NCBI RefSeq assembly: GCF_029227915.1
Contig: NC_079885.1
Coordinates: 12,349,001-12,413,000 of the forward strand
Length of the DNA stretch: 64,000 bases
Reading direction: 5' to 3'
DNA from: Hydractinia symbiolongicarpus
Taxonomy: Eukaryota; Cnidaria; Hydrozoa; Anthoathecata; Hydractiniidae
In this document: piece by piece, positions 23,287 to 34,466 of the stretch
Layout: each line of letters starts with the position of its first letter
How positions within the stretch are numbered: position 1 is the first letter of the stretch
Made by a program: the position numbers and the translations under genes
The notes under the pieces: model-generated
Seen by the model: only the letters and a program-made list of their open reading frames with translations
Told to the model about the DNA's origin: nothing
The model's database searches: none

Positions 23287-25652
23287 ATGGTTTACTATAG
23301 AGAGACTACGACAATGATCTCTGATTTAGTGTTAAGTGCATGTTCTTTTGTGGCTGGAACAATGCGAATGAACAGAATGAGAGCATATTCATGGAGATAT
23401 GCAACAATTGGTTGGTTTGGAATGTTTGGATTTTCATTCATAGGTTTTGCTGCATTTCTGGGGTTTTTAAGATTTGGATATTTTTTTCCAAGAAGACAAC
23501 ATTCCCTTGAGAGTTGGCACAAATATTTTACAGCTCTAGCATCTATTATCGGTAGGTAATAAGTTTGTTCAAATGATCTGAGGGGCCGAACACACATAAA
23601 AAATATTCAAATAAAAAAACTCTTAAATTCTTTAATTTTCAGATTGTTTGAGTTATGAAGAGTGAAAATAGCCTAATATGCTTTCAAGGGACAAAAAATA
23701 TTGTTTGACTTAAGGAGATTTAGTTGAGATTCGAGTAGTGGAGAGTTGATTATGAGAGTTGATTAGCAAATTTTCACGGTGCCTACGAATTCGTTCCAGG
23801 TAGGAGCAGTTCAAGTTAAAGGGTTTCGAGTTTGGAGAGTCCACTGTGGAAACTTTTTAAATGTATATTTAAAGATAAGTTTGTACGTGTATATATATTT
23901 ACGACAGACATCAAATGTAAAGGTTTATATGTTAGAAAATATTTATCTATCTATATATCTATGTATATAATACACCTTTGCGATAATTCAATTGTACATG
24001 CGCTCCTATGGCTTTCCATCGTTTTGCAATATCGGAAAAAAGGAGTTAAAAATCGTGTTTTTATGAGAGTTTGTTGGAGACGAAAGCATGTTTTCTCCAG
24101 TTTTTTATTTTCCGTTGTATCAATTTCTTTCAAATTTTCAGGAAGCGTTAATAATAATAAAATACAACTTATGTGTACTTTTCATTAAAAACAAAACACG
24201 ATAAGAAAAGTTATCACGAAAAAACGTGTTTTTTCCTTAATAAAAGTGTGATGTTTCCCTCCTCCGATCGCAAAATAGGCTGCGATGGAGTGTTAGTTTT
24301 CCCAAATTATTGTAAAGGTGTATTGCCACAACAGACCTTTTTCAACTTATGACTTAGGCCAAAGAAAATTACATCACAGGTTTCTTTTCCTAGACATATT
24401 CAAAAACACATGCAAAAAATTTCATTATTCCTTAGTTTGTTATATTCAGCAGTGATTTAGGGTATGTCAAGTTAGTCGGGGGGATGTTCTTAATTTTTCG
24501 CCTGAAGCCTTTTTGTTGCAATTTCAAAAAAATATTTTGCTTATTCACAAATCTTCCCATATGACTTTCCTTAAATGTGCCAGATTTCTATAGAATTTCT
24601 ACAGACATGCATATATTATATAGTTGTGTGCATATTCATCAATGATATTATTTGCTTTAATTCACCATAAAAAAAGCATTCTGACTAGTGTGTTTAAGGC
24701 TGCAGGACAAATGATATTGCAAACGTTTTGAAGAAAGAGAAACATATTTCCTGATTTGCATTTTTTAATGCTTTTTGTAAATCATTGAGCTAAATCGCGT
24801 TAATTATGTTTTTTTTATAAGTTGTTATAGGCATTCCCATTAATTTTTTTGTGTTAATTTTGCGATTGTTTTTTGTGTTACATTGTTTTCCTAGATTAAG
24901 GTAATTTCAGTAAAACTTACTCATTTCAGATTAAAAATAAACATATTTCCTGATTCACGTTTTCTAATGCTATTTGTAAGCGGGTTTAGCTAAATTTTGT
25001 TAGTTACTTACTTTTTAAAGTTGTTAATTTCCTAAAATTAGGTAATTCTTATAAAACTTACTCCATTTACCATGAAAGTAAAAAATGTGCCTAGTCATCT
25101 GCAAAATTTGATTCCCACAAAACTTAGTAATTGAAAAACCTGGTGAATTTAAAATAACATGTCCAACCTTTTGTATATATAATGGTATCCCCACTTCATG
25201 GTAACCTTTTTGTTACAAAATTTTCATTTATCTACTGCTTATTAAATGTCAACATACTGTTATTGAGAAACTGTTTTAAGTTTGTTTTTAAATTTTTAGG
25301 TCTACCAATGATTGCAGCAGCATATACTCAACGAACAGAATACCAGAATTTGTGTTGGATGTTTTTAGTTCTTTCAATAATTAGCACCTTATTACATTGT
25401 ATAGAAGCTCTACATGTCGCTGTACGTGATTTCTGTGCAGTTGTTTCAGTGTTGTTTGTGATCATTTCAGCAGTGTTCATGGAATATCGTGGACAAGTCA
25501 ACAGATACTCTTTGGCTGGATCTTGTTGCTTTATATTTGCTACTATTGTATCTGATCAGGGCCGTGGATTTCAGGGAATCAAGAATGTGGATTTGTTTCA
25601 TTATTTCCTTTCTGTCGGAGTTTGCCTGTTATCAGAAGGTCTTTTGCTTTAA
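23287..25652 (+). CDS. Multipass transmembrane protein, two exons, family not recognised
   Basis: Exon 1 is 23287-23551 and exon 2 is 25300-25652, joined across a 1,748-bp GT-AG intron (CG|GTAGGT ... TTTTAG|GT) in frame. The protein has 205 residues. The start ATG has a good context (AAACATGG). About seven hydrophobic segments cover most of the length, for example ATIGWFGMFGFSFIGFAAFL, LCWMFLVLSIISTLL, FCAVVSVLFVIISAVFM and CCFIFATIV. There is no N-terminal signal peptide. The clean splice junction and good open frames indicate a real, expressed host gene. It resembles small TMEM-type proteins, but I cannot name the family or a function. It shares an upstream region with LENG1. Confidence 0.85.
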
Positions 25653-26288
25653 ATGTGTTTTTCCAAAAAGCACTGCACTATTGTTGTCAGCATACCCGAA
25701 TTGTTGCAGTGATCAACTTTTTATGACGAAAGTGCAAGTATTCTATGCGTATGTATGCGAGATACTTAGCTTAGTTGTTTCTTTTTAAAAGTATGTAGCG
25801 ATATACTTTGTTGTATATTTCCTTTCTTAGATTTTCAATATTTTAAAAGCAGTTACCTTCGGTTTCAGAAAAAAACTGAGAAATTTAATCCATGGGAAAA
25901 TCGCAAAAAATCTGTAGCTGAGTACATTTGTTAAAAAAAAAGATTAGAGCGTAGAAGAACATTTCAAAATTACATCTCTTCGGCCGTAAACGCAATATAC
26001 GTTAGTAAGCAAATTTTAGGCAGGCCAAAGTGTGTTTTTTACCTTTTTTTGAAATACGCTTAAAAAACTTGATTTCCTTCGATTCGCGAAAATTGTTGCA
26101 TGGAAAATGTGTTAGTATTTCTGAAATAATTAAAATTGCTTTGTGTATATACACTTTATACATACATAAATAATTTATTGTATTGACCGTGGTCCAATAC
26201 GGAAATTATTAACTGCAAAAAATTGTTGTTTTGGATTAACGCCCTCGAAAGACACCCATCCTTCCTGAGCCTGTATTTCAATTAAACA
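25653..26288. other. 3' flank of the membrane-protein gene
   Basis: AT-rich sequence likely containing the 3' UTR. No further gene or defined element was seen. Confidence 0.45.
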
Positions 26289-27095
26289 ACTAGTCGTTAG
26301 CCCGTGGAAAAATCCACGGGGTCGCCCGTCCTTTAAATTTACCCGTCGCAACAAAGTGGACAAAAATATATCGCATTTGGTATTAGTGCGCATTTTAAAA
26401 ATTTTGTGTTTCCGTTACGAAACGCGGCTCTCGCGGACAGACAGACGGAATACGGCTATTATTAAAGAGACTAGTCGTTGCCCGTGGAAAAATCCACGGG
26501 TTCGCCCGTCCTTTAAATTTACCCGTCGCAACAAAGTGGATAAAAATATATCGCATTTGATATTCGTGTTTCCGTAACATCATTTTTTAACTCAGCGGGG
26601 GGTCCGCGCAGAGACAGACAAAATACGGCTATTATTAAAGAGACTAGTCGTTAGCCCGTGGAAAAATCCACGAGTTCGCCCGTCCTTTATATTTACCCGT
26701 CGCAACAAAGTGGATATAAAATATCGCATTTGACATTCGTGTTTCCGTAACATCATTTTCAAACTCAGCGGGGGGTCTGCGCAGAGACAGACAGACGACG
26801 GCTATTATTATAGAGACTAGTCGTTAGCCCGTGGAAAATCCACCATTTCGTGTTACCGTAACACGACTTTTTTCTCGCGCACAAACAGACAGACGGAATA
26901 CGGCTATTATAATAGAGACTAGTCGTTAACCCGTGGAAAAATCCACGAGGTCGCCCGTCAGTTTACCCGTCGCAACAAAGTGGACAAAAAAATATCGCAT
27001 TTAGTATTGGTACGAATTTTAAAAATTTCGTGTTTCCGTTACGGGACGCCGCCCTCGCGGACACAGACAAAATACGGCTATTATTAAAGAGATTA
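26289..27095 (+). repeat. Five-copy tandem array of a hairpin-bearing repeat
   Basis: The unit begins ACTAGTCGTTAGCCCGTGG and contains the self-complementary CCCGTGGAAAAATCCACGGG. It continues with TTCGCCCGTC and ACCCGTCGCAACAAAGTGG and ends GACAGACAGACGGAATACGG CTATTATTAAAGAG. The CCCGTGG box occurs at 26301, 26481, 26655, 26828 and 26940, giving spacings of 180, 174, 173 and 112 bp, so the fourth unit is internally shortened. A dispersed divergent copy lies at 12210-12345. The origin is unknown. It resembles repeat termini seen in many invertebrate genomes. Confidence 0.85.
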
Positions 27096-28810
27096 GTTTT
27101 ATTGAAAAGCAGTTCCTCTATTGTAAAGTACCTTTGTTCGGTATCATTTACCTAATGTTTCATGGCTGCAGCTGTGGTCAAGAAAAATCTGAGTAGATCG
27201 AATGCGCAAAAAAAAAAAAAAAAAACCGTTTACCGTTTAAAGTGACATCTTATTTCTTGCCTAATCTTCCTTAAGTATCATCTAAGGATAGAATAAACAA
27301 CAATAGTGTAGTAGCATAATGGCATATCTTTCGTTTTTGATTGCTGAAGCTCAAAAAGTAGCAAGAACTCTATTTATAATCCTAGTGACTTAGACACGTT
27401 AAACCTTTGTTCGCTGGTCTTCAACCACAAGCAGAGATGGCTATATTAAGGACGATCGCGTGTTTAGAAATCATGCGTTCTGGTATATTATTGTTGGCAG
27501 CAGCGGATGCGCCGCCGGGACTCAGCGAGTGTAAAGAATATTTACTTGGATTGGCTATCTCTGATATATTCTCAGTGAATGTGGTTCGTATTGTTGAATA
27601 GGAAACACAATATTTGCCCGTGAGCTGTGTGTCTTCTTGTTGATTTCCGCCAGCGCCACGCGGGGCGGAATCTTTAAGATCGCCTGATGGAAGATAGATA
27701 TGTTCTGCCAATCTTGGAACCTACCCCGTCTTAAGACTGGCCAGGCCAATCTTCTGACAGTGACAAATGGGTAGCCAGTCTAAGACTGGACTGCCCAATC
27801 TATAGACATACATGTCCAATCGTAGAACAATTGTGGAAAACAAAGAGAACAGTGACAATTTTTGGACTGTACCTCTTAAAAGAAACTTTAAATTGAAACT
27901 TTTCTCGGCAAATCAAAAGGCGAAAAAATTATACCTTTTATATAAATATGTGTATAAAAAAATTGAAACTATTTAACCATATATGGTTGACTATTGCTAT
28001 AGCTAGCTAAACTTCTCATTCAAAAAGAAGTTAACAGCTAACGAGTTATCTGATTCTTTAGATATAAACCTTTTTAAAAAAAAATTGGTCACTATGAGCT
28101 GTATATAATCAACTCTCGTCTTCTCAATAGACTAACTTTACTATATTTTGCTGGATCTAATTTTTGTAGCTTTGATGCATGCGCTATGTAAACGTTGCAC
28201 TGGCTGACGCTAAAAAATCGGAATAAATTGATATTTATATAGATATTTTCATTACGTGTTAAAAAATTAACTCCAATTAACGTACCTGCTTATCAGATGG
28301 AAACCAAGCTTTAATAGCAAATATTTCTAGACTACTAGAGCTTAATATATTTACTTATGGACTGATGCTGTCATCATAAGATGTTTTCAGTTGAAATATT
28401 ACTTTGACTTTCATGAAACTTTAAACAGCTGAGCGCTACACAAAAGTCACACCAAGCAGAGGCACCATCTTTGCTTACTTAAAACACATCAGCGTAAATA
28501 CATATAAATAATACCGATCATTATAAACAAATATGGCAGCTGCTTAAAGTGTATTATTGCAGCGTCCTTTGTTCTTTTTGTTATTTATTTGCTGAAAGAT
28601 TTGTTTACAACATTTTTTTTAGCTATACTTAAGTTTAGAGATAAATAATTTAAGTCAGTACAGTTTAACTCTTTGGATCGTAAATTGGTAAAATACTGGG
28701 AAAGTAAACAGAATGTTGAAAAGTATCGCCTCAAGCTTTTTGTAGTCTGCAAGAAACTGTGTACAGGTTGTTTAGAAAACGGCAAACGAGTAAGTTCAAG
28801 GACAACCTAA
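27096..28810. other. Intergenic, no gene seen
   Basis: It holds a poly-A run near 27208-27225, a short shared repeat (27634-27706) and a region with several variants of the phrase GACTGGxCxGxCCAATCTTxxGAC (27728-27830). No coding sequence was recognised. Confidence 0.5.
27634..27706 (+). repeat. Dispersed repeat shared with 58065-58125
   Basis: TTCTTGTTGATTTCCGCCAG, followed by GGCGGAATCTTTAAGATCGC and CTGATGGAAGATAG. The same phrase with few differences recurs at about 58065. TTCCGCC and GGCGGAA form a small hairpin here. It is probably the end of a mobile element family. Confidence 0.55.
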
Positions 28811-29215
28811 TCTATATAATAATACAAAAGTTGTGTCTGCCTGTGTCTGGCAAAGTGAATATTATTTTTAAAGTCACCAAGAAATGTCTCAAATGTTAAT
28901 TGTCAAATTGAATGTCATGACGTAAATAACATGTATATATTTAACACCAATAGCTTAAATTAAAGTCATCAAAAGTATTATACATTTCCTTGATCAGTAT
29001 TTCCAGATTTTTACGATAAAGACAACGGGTATACAAAACTTTTGGTTCTTTGGGGAGGGACTTTGCTGATGTCAGCAAAATTTTTAAACCTGTATATTAT
29101 TTTTTGTCAAAAGAACACGATCCAAGATATTTAAGCATAAATACTTAGCCATGAAGAAATGCACGCAATGAATCACTTTTTTTATTTTTAGATTCGACAT
29201 TAACAACCAACCAAC

Positions 29216-29341
29216 ACTCGACAGAGTATAAAAAGAAGAAACTCGACATAGTATAAAAGCCAGATATTTAGACATATCAGATATTCAGACTTATCAGATA
29301 TTCAGACTTATCAGATATTCAGACTTATCAGATATTCAGAC
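29216..29341 (+). promoter_or_regulatory. Duplicated TATA box followed by 17-bp tandem repeats
   Basis: ACTCGACA[G/T]AGTATAAAA occurs twice, with TATA boxes at 29227-29233 and 29252-29259. Four copies of the 17-bp unit TTATCAGATATTCAGAC (about 29274-29341) follow. The array ends 68 bp before the first start codon of the Helitron ORF at 29409, so it is plausibly its promoter and leader. Confidence 0.5.
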
Positions 29342-29408
29342 TTATTTGGTAAACTAATTGGTTAATTATTGGTGAACTTACTGAATTTATTAAACCTGCT
29401 GCAAAACT

Positions 29409-30141
29409 ATGTGTTTTTTAAATAATACGACAGAGGTTTCTCTAGTTTTTAAAGGTTGTTTTTGTTGGTCACACGTCTCCACTGCTATTGTGAACCCCGC
29501 GTATAGAAACTGCTGCCGAATGGTTCTTTTACTTTCCGGTGATGTTGAAACTAATCTTGGGCCCTACTCTGTTTTAAAGTCAGTACAGGGATCTTTTCAT
29601 CAAGGGGATGTCGGGCTTGGAACTTTTATTGGTACACAATGTATGTGTAATTCCCTGTTTTCGATCGTTTGGTCGGCTCTTAAAAAGGTTTCCTTTTGGA
29701 ACCCAGGTGATCTTGATCATATCCTCTGCGAAGGAACAAAGTTGTACACGAGCCTAGGTTACACAAACCAGTACTTGAGTGCAAGTGACCTCCCAAGTAG
29801 TTTGACTGTTGAAAACGAGGTCATACAAATACAAAGTTTAGAAAATATTTCTCATATTGTTACAGATAATAGTACTTTTTTTACGTACATTTCATAATTC
29901 ATCACATTCCGATAAAGGACAAGGAATGTTGGACATTATAAGTGGCGTTAGTTTTGTTATAATTTGGGGTCACCCGCAAATTTATTTATTTGATCCTCAT
30001 AGCCGAAATAGTTTTGGACAAATAACAGAATGTGGTACATCATTCCTTTTAAAGTTTGATTCATTACAACAAGTTGAAAACTACATACGCGAAATATGTG
30101 TCCCCTGGTCAAGGAAGGTGTCTCAAAACGCAATATTTTAA
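29409..30141 (+). pseudogene. Helitron N-terminal part: 2A-like peptide plus cysteine-protease-like domain
   Basis: The first frame (29409-29897) carries LLLSGDVETNLGP near residue 45, a 2A ribosome-skipping motif with NLGP in place of the canonical NPGP. Downstream, GTQCMCNSL supplies a candidate catalytic Cys, followed by DLDHILCEGTKLYTSLGY. After a frameshift near 29880 the second frame has YLFDPHSRNSFGQ, with a candidate catalytic His. This Cys...His layout matches the OTU/tegument-like cysteine proteases known from animal Helitrons of the Helentron type. In such elements 2A separates the leader from the rest. The frameshift and the 2A change make it non-functional as read. The assignment of the protease subfamily is by eye. 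Confidence 0.65.
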
Positions 30142-30234
30142 AATACGGACAACTGAACAGATATTCGATAACATTATGCTTTCCATTCGTAGAAAGTGAA
30201 AACTAGATCAGAACAGAAAGTACCGTAAATCCGA

Positions 30235-30510
30235 AAAAGCCGAATAAAGCAACAAGAGTCAACAAACACATATAGAAAAACAGAACGCGGCCAAGCTAAA
30301 ATAAAGAGTGGATAGGCAAATATCAAAAGACGGAACACGGCCCAGCTATGCTAAAAGAGTCAATAGGCAAATATCAAAAGAAGGAACACGGCCAAGCGAG
30401 GCAAAAAGAGTCAATAAGTAAATATAAGAAAACGGAACAGGGCCAAGCGAGGCAAAGGGATTCCATAACTAAATATCGTGAAACTGAGCAGGGTCAACAA
30501 ACGCAAAAAA
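30235..30510 (+). repeat. 51-bp (17-residue) coding tandem repeat
   Basis: About five copies of a unit encoding (E/D)SIxKYxxxEQGQARQ-like text. The last three are in frame in the 30348-31013 ORF, and the earlier ones are degenerate. The repeat is highly charged, rich in Gln, Lys and Glu, and lies between the protease and the DUF6570-type region. Confidence 0.75.
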
Positions 30511-33500
30511 TTCCAAAAAAACGACATGCGGTCCAAGAAGGTAAAGCAACTAAACGTAAGCGTTTTAACATTTTGCCCGATTCTAATGCAAAAATAAATC
30601 AATTTAAAAAATGCATTGAGAATGGACCATTTTATATTTGTGTCATATGTAATCGTTCTTTGTATAAGCGATCAATTAAATTGTTTCGCCATGTCGATTA
30701 TACTGTTATTTCAGAAGAGCATTTCCGTTTCAGAATAGAAAGTTTTGATGGCAAAGAATATATATGTACAACATGCCATTCAAAACTTACGAGAGGAAAA
30801 ATTCCTTCCCAAGCTGTATCTAATAATCTTCAAATGTTTGATCTCCCAGAATCAATGACATTACGACGATTGGAAAAAATCGTTATATCCAAAAGAATTT
30901 TATTTAAACGAATTGCAATAATGCGTAAGGGTCAGTGTCCTAAAATAAAAGGGGCAATCTGTAATGTCTCAATAAAAGCTGATGAAATAAGCAATGTCAA
31001 GAGGAATGGATAATAATGGTGTAGTGCAAGTGACGTTGAAGAAGAAAATCAATTTCAAATCTAACGTTTACTTAGAGTCTGTAAGGCCAGATGTTCGAGA
31101 AGTCCTTTATTAAAACTGGTTAACCCTCTTTATTCAAATATTGAAATTAACCTCACAAACATACCACCTTCCTGGATTAATTTAACATCAGAACATGAAA
31201 CTGGGGAAAGTGGAAATGAAATGAACGTTGATTTTGCAATAAAATCGACACCAAGTAATAATATCAGTGACATAAAAACCAAGAATGAGGACTACTTGGA
31301 CAATAGCGAAGAAGAGAATGAAAATCCGTTAAACGAACATCGCTTGCCTTGCCAAGAAACATCTTTTGTTCCAACTATTCCACATGAACAAATTGACGAC
31401 GGAAATATTGGTATTGCTCCAGGCGGGAATAAAATTCCCATACCAAAAATTTCTGATGAGCATTGTAAAGAACTTTCCCACCCTTACCTATTTCAAACAG
31501 GTAAATACAGATATCACACGAAAGGAGAAGTACCACTTTCCCCGACCAAGTATTTCAACCAAAGATTATTGAATTATAGACAGAAGTTTGCCTCTGATAC
31601 TGACTATATATTTTTTGCTCATGCAGTGACTCAACATTATAATTTGAATAGTCGCAAAAATATCGCTATGCAAAAAATTAAAGTGGACGGTCTTACAGCA
31701 GGAATGATGTCTGCGAATTTTAAAGAAAGAGTTAAATCGTTTATAGCCAGTGACGACGCTTTCACGTTTATGAACACGTTGAAAGAAACTCCTGCATATT
31801 GGAAACGATTTCTTTTTGAAGTTTTGGCTATGGTAAAACAGCTAGGACTTCCAATGTTTTTTATGACTTTGTCTTGTGCAGATTTAAGATGGAATGAACT
31901 GGTTAAAATCATCACTAAATTACAAGGAAATGACATATCTGAAGAAGAAATCGACAATCTAAATTACTATCAACGAATCAAGATTCCGAACAGTAAACCA
32001 GTTCTTTTAGCAAGACATTTCCAATACCGAGTTGAGACCTTCTTTAAAACAATAGTTGTCAACGGACCGTTAGGTATAGTAAACTACTACGCCATTAGAG
32101 TTGAATTTCAGGTAAGTGGAAGCTAACACATCCACTCTTTATTATGGGTTGTTAATGCACCAATTTTACGTAGCGATAATAAGAAAGAATATATTGCTTT
32201 TGGTAAAAAAAGCAACCCAGTTCTTCACAAATTAGTTTCGACATATCAAACACATTCTCATTCTAAATCTTGTCGTAAATATAATAACAAAAATTGTCGA
32301 TACTCTTTCGGGAAATTTTTTACAGCCCATACAACTGTCGCTGAGCCTTTACTTGACAACATCTCTAAGGAAGAAAGGGAAACACAATTAAAGGAAAGAA
32401 AGACTATACTAGAAAAGGTAAAAAACTTTCATAGATTCAAATTTGAACTCAAGATTAAACAAAATTCTTCATCCAGATGAACCTAATTATACCCAACCAG
32501 GTACAATTGAAAAAATTCTTCAAAGTTTAGCCATTACAAAAGAAGAGTATGAAAATGCACTGAGCATATCTCCTGATAGTGGATTTCAAATTCACTTTCA
32601 AAGGCTTCCAGATTCCTGTTTTTCAAACAATTATTTTACCGAAGTCTTGATGGCATGGGAAGCCAACATAGACATTCAGCCTGTTCTTCATTATTATAAA
32701 GCAGTGTCTTACATGTGTGCTTATCTATCTAAAGCTAAAGACGAATCTTCAGAAGCGATGAAAAAAGCAGTATCGCAAGCATTAGAAACTGGTGATTCGT
32801 TATTTGTACAAATGAGATCAATTGCAAATGCGTATTGAAATCATCGCGAAATGTCAGTTCAAGAAGCAGTTGCTATTATAATGCCAGAAATATGGTTACG
32901 AAAGACGTTTCCTGTTGTAGTTTTTGCAAACAGTAACATTCCTGAGAAGAGATATAGGGTATGTCGTAACGAAGAAGAAATTTTAAGTTTGCCACCAGAC
33001 AGTACTGATATTTTTAAACGAAATATGTTGGATAGATACATGGATAGACCAAATCCAGAATTTTAAAAAAGGAGATACCCTATGTTGGAACAAATGTGTT
33101 GTGCTGAGTTCTTGTCAAGCTACTCTATGAAAATAAAGCCGAAACTAGAAGATAAAAATGACAGCCAACCAGAAGTACTTGAAGAAATAATAGCTGATAC
33201 TGATATGGAATCTCCTTATCCGAAAAATGTACCTCTTATGTCCTCAAAAGAAATGTTATCTTTACGAAAAGAAAAATGTGTTCTAAGGTACCATGTGCCT
33301 AGTCGAGAGAAAAATCCAGAAGGGTATGCACATCATTTGCTTTTTATGTTTATCCTTTTCGCCAGAAAGCAGAATTGCTAAGCAAAAACTCAGGTACTTA
33401 CTCAGAGAAATTATTGGAAAACGGTGTATTAGAAATTATAAATACATATAAAAGAATGTGCGAACCGTTCGGTGAACTTGTTGAAGAAGCAATGATAAAT

Positions 33501-33905
33501 TTTCACACGAATGTGAATAATCTTGATTCCTTTGCCGAACAAGAAAATGACGATGTTTTTGGTGAGATGAGTAATATAAATTACCAAAGCAATGACAAAG
33601 ATCCAAATGAAACCGAAAACGTCCCAGTTATTGGAAACACTTTTTCATTGGTTAGTAAACCTGGAATTTCCGATGATGAACTCCATGAAAAAATTCAAAC
33701 ATTAAACGAAACTCAAAGGCAAGTTTTTGAAGTCGTAAATGATTTGGCATGTAACGCACACCATAACATTTAGCCAATTCACATCTTTCTAACAGGAGTG
33801 CAGGTTGTGGAAAGTCGCATTTGATAAAAACAATTTCTGACATGCTAAATAAAGCACCTTCTTATCGTACAGGGGACTTAGAAAAAGATAAAATTCTTAT
33901 TCTGG
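30348..33905 (+). pseudogene. Helitron Rep (HUH) / PIF1 helicase polyprotein, 5' part
   Basis: Frames at 30348-31013, 31221-32126, 32443-32838, 32851-33066, 33082-33381 and 33375-33773 form one decayed polyprotein. In order it has a Cys-rich segment (CVICNRS...CTTCHSKL) and a DUF6570-type segment (RLEKIVISKRILFKRIAIM at about 30870). Helitron_like_N follows (GLPMFFMTLSCADLRWNEL at about 31850). The HUH motif HIH at about 32130 has an in-frame TAA directly before it. Then come Rep C-terminal blocks (DIQPVLHYYKAVSYMCAYLS; WLRKTFPVVVFANS). The helicase starts with LNETQRQVFEVVND and Walker A GCGKSH at about 33815, reached through a frameshift. HUH enzymes nick DNA and PIF1 unwinds it during rolling-circle transposition. 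The frame then runs into the Polinton-like insertion after LIL. Confidence 0.88.
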
Positions 33906-34163
33906 AGTAGTAGTAGGGAGTGATTATAGGTACTTTTCTTTCCTCATACACCTTTTAATCACAAAAACCCCGCTTCCACCACCACCTCATTCCAAAATAG
34001 AATAAAATGAAATCATATACTGATATCAACACATAATAATAATATGCCAATAACCAACACATATTCATATTAATACAAATAATCATATATAATATGACGT
34101 CATCAAAGCATGCGCAATAGTATATACTCATATTATACAGAATATAAATAAGGTAAATTCCTA
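33906..34163 (+). repeat. Left terminal inverted repeat of the Polinton-like element
   Basis: It pairs with 44950-45205 in inverse orientation, at about 95% identity by eye plus a 1-base and a 4-5-base gap. It contains ATGACGTCATC next to GCATGCGCA, a CRE-like and an NRF1-like half module. Identity stops after AATTCC. Confidence 0.92.
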
Positions 34164-34250
34164 AAATATTTTGAAATGTCCTTTGAATCAAGTACCTGAA
34201 TTATTCCAAAATAAATAATAGATCATTATCAGGAACTCTGTAATAGGAAT

Positions 34251-34466
34251 GTGAATTTCAATCACTGGATGCTCCAGTATGATATGTGCAAATCAGCGGT
34301 TGAAAGGGATCCAATGGTATTCGTGTATGTTCCGTATTATTTCAAGATCCTGGAGATGTGCATCGGAGTAGTACAGCAGAATCCTGGAATGTTTGGGTAT
34401 GTTCCAAATCGTTATAGGACCCCAGTTACCAGGGCCCTATTAAATAAAGATGCGAGAACAATGTGA
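34251..34466 (+). CDS. Small MCxxAV-repeat (DUF4116-like) protein, probably truncated
   Basis: 71 residues with two units of a repeat of about 34 residues: MCKSAVERDPMVFVYVPYYF and MCIGVVQQNPGMFGYVPNRY. The same repeat builds three genes in the related element at 49197-50665. The repeat resembles the DUF4116 type known from protists and large DNA viruses. Its function is unknown. It is the first gene inside the left TIR and overlaps the zinc-ribbon ORF by 17 bp. Confidence 0.6.
   Translation: MNFNHWMLQYDMCKSAVERDPMVFVYVPYYFKILEMCIGVVQQNPGMFGYVPNRYRTPVTRALLNKDARTM

Noticed and set aside
26175-26583. Short open frames in the hairpin array
   Set aside because: They repeat with the unit and are interrupted at unit borders; explained by the tandem repeat.
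26289-27095. CRISPR array
   Set aside because: Regular repeats with palindromes, but the whole unit of about 175 bp is repeated with no unique spacers, and the genome is eukaryotic.
33955-34191. Open frame inside the left TIR (mirrored at 44987-45187)
   Set aside because: It exists in both TIR copies only because they are inverted repeats; Tyr/Ile-rich text without a motif.
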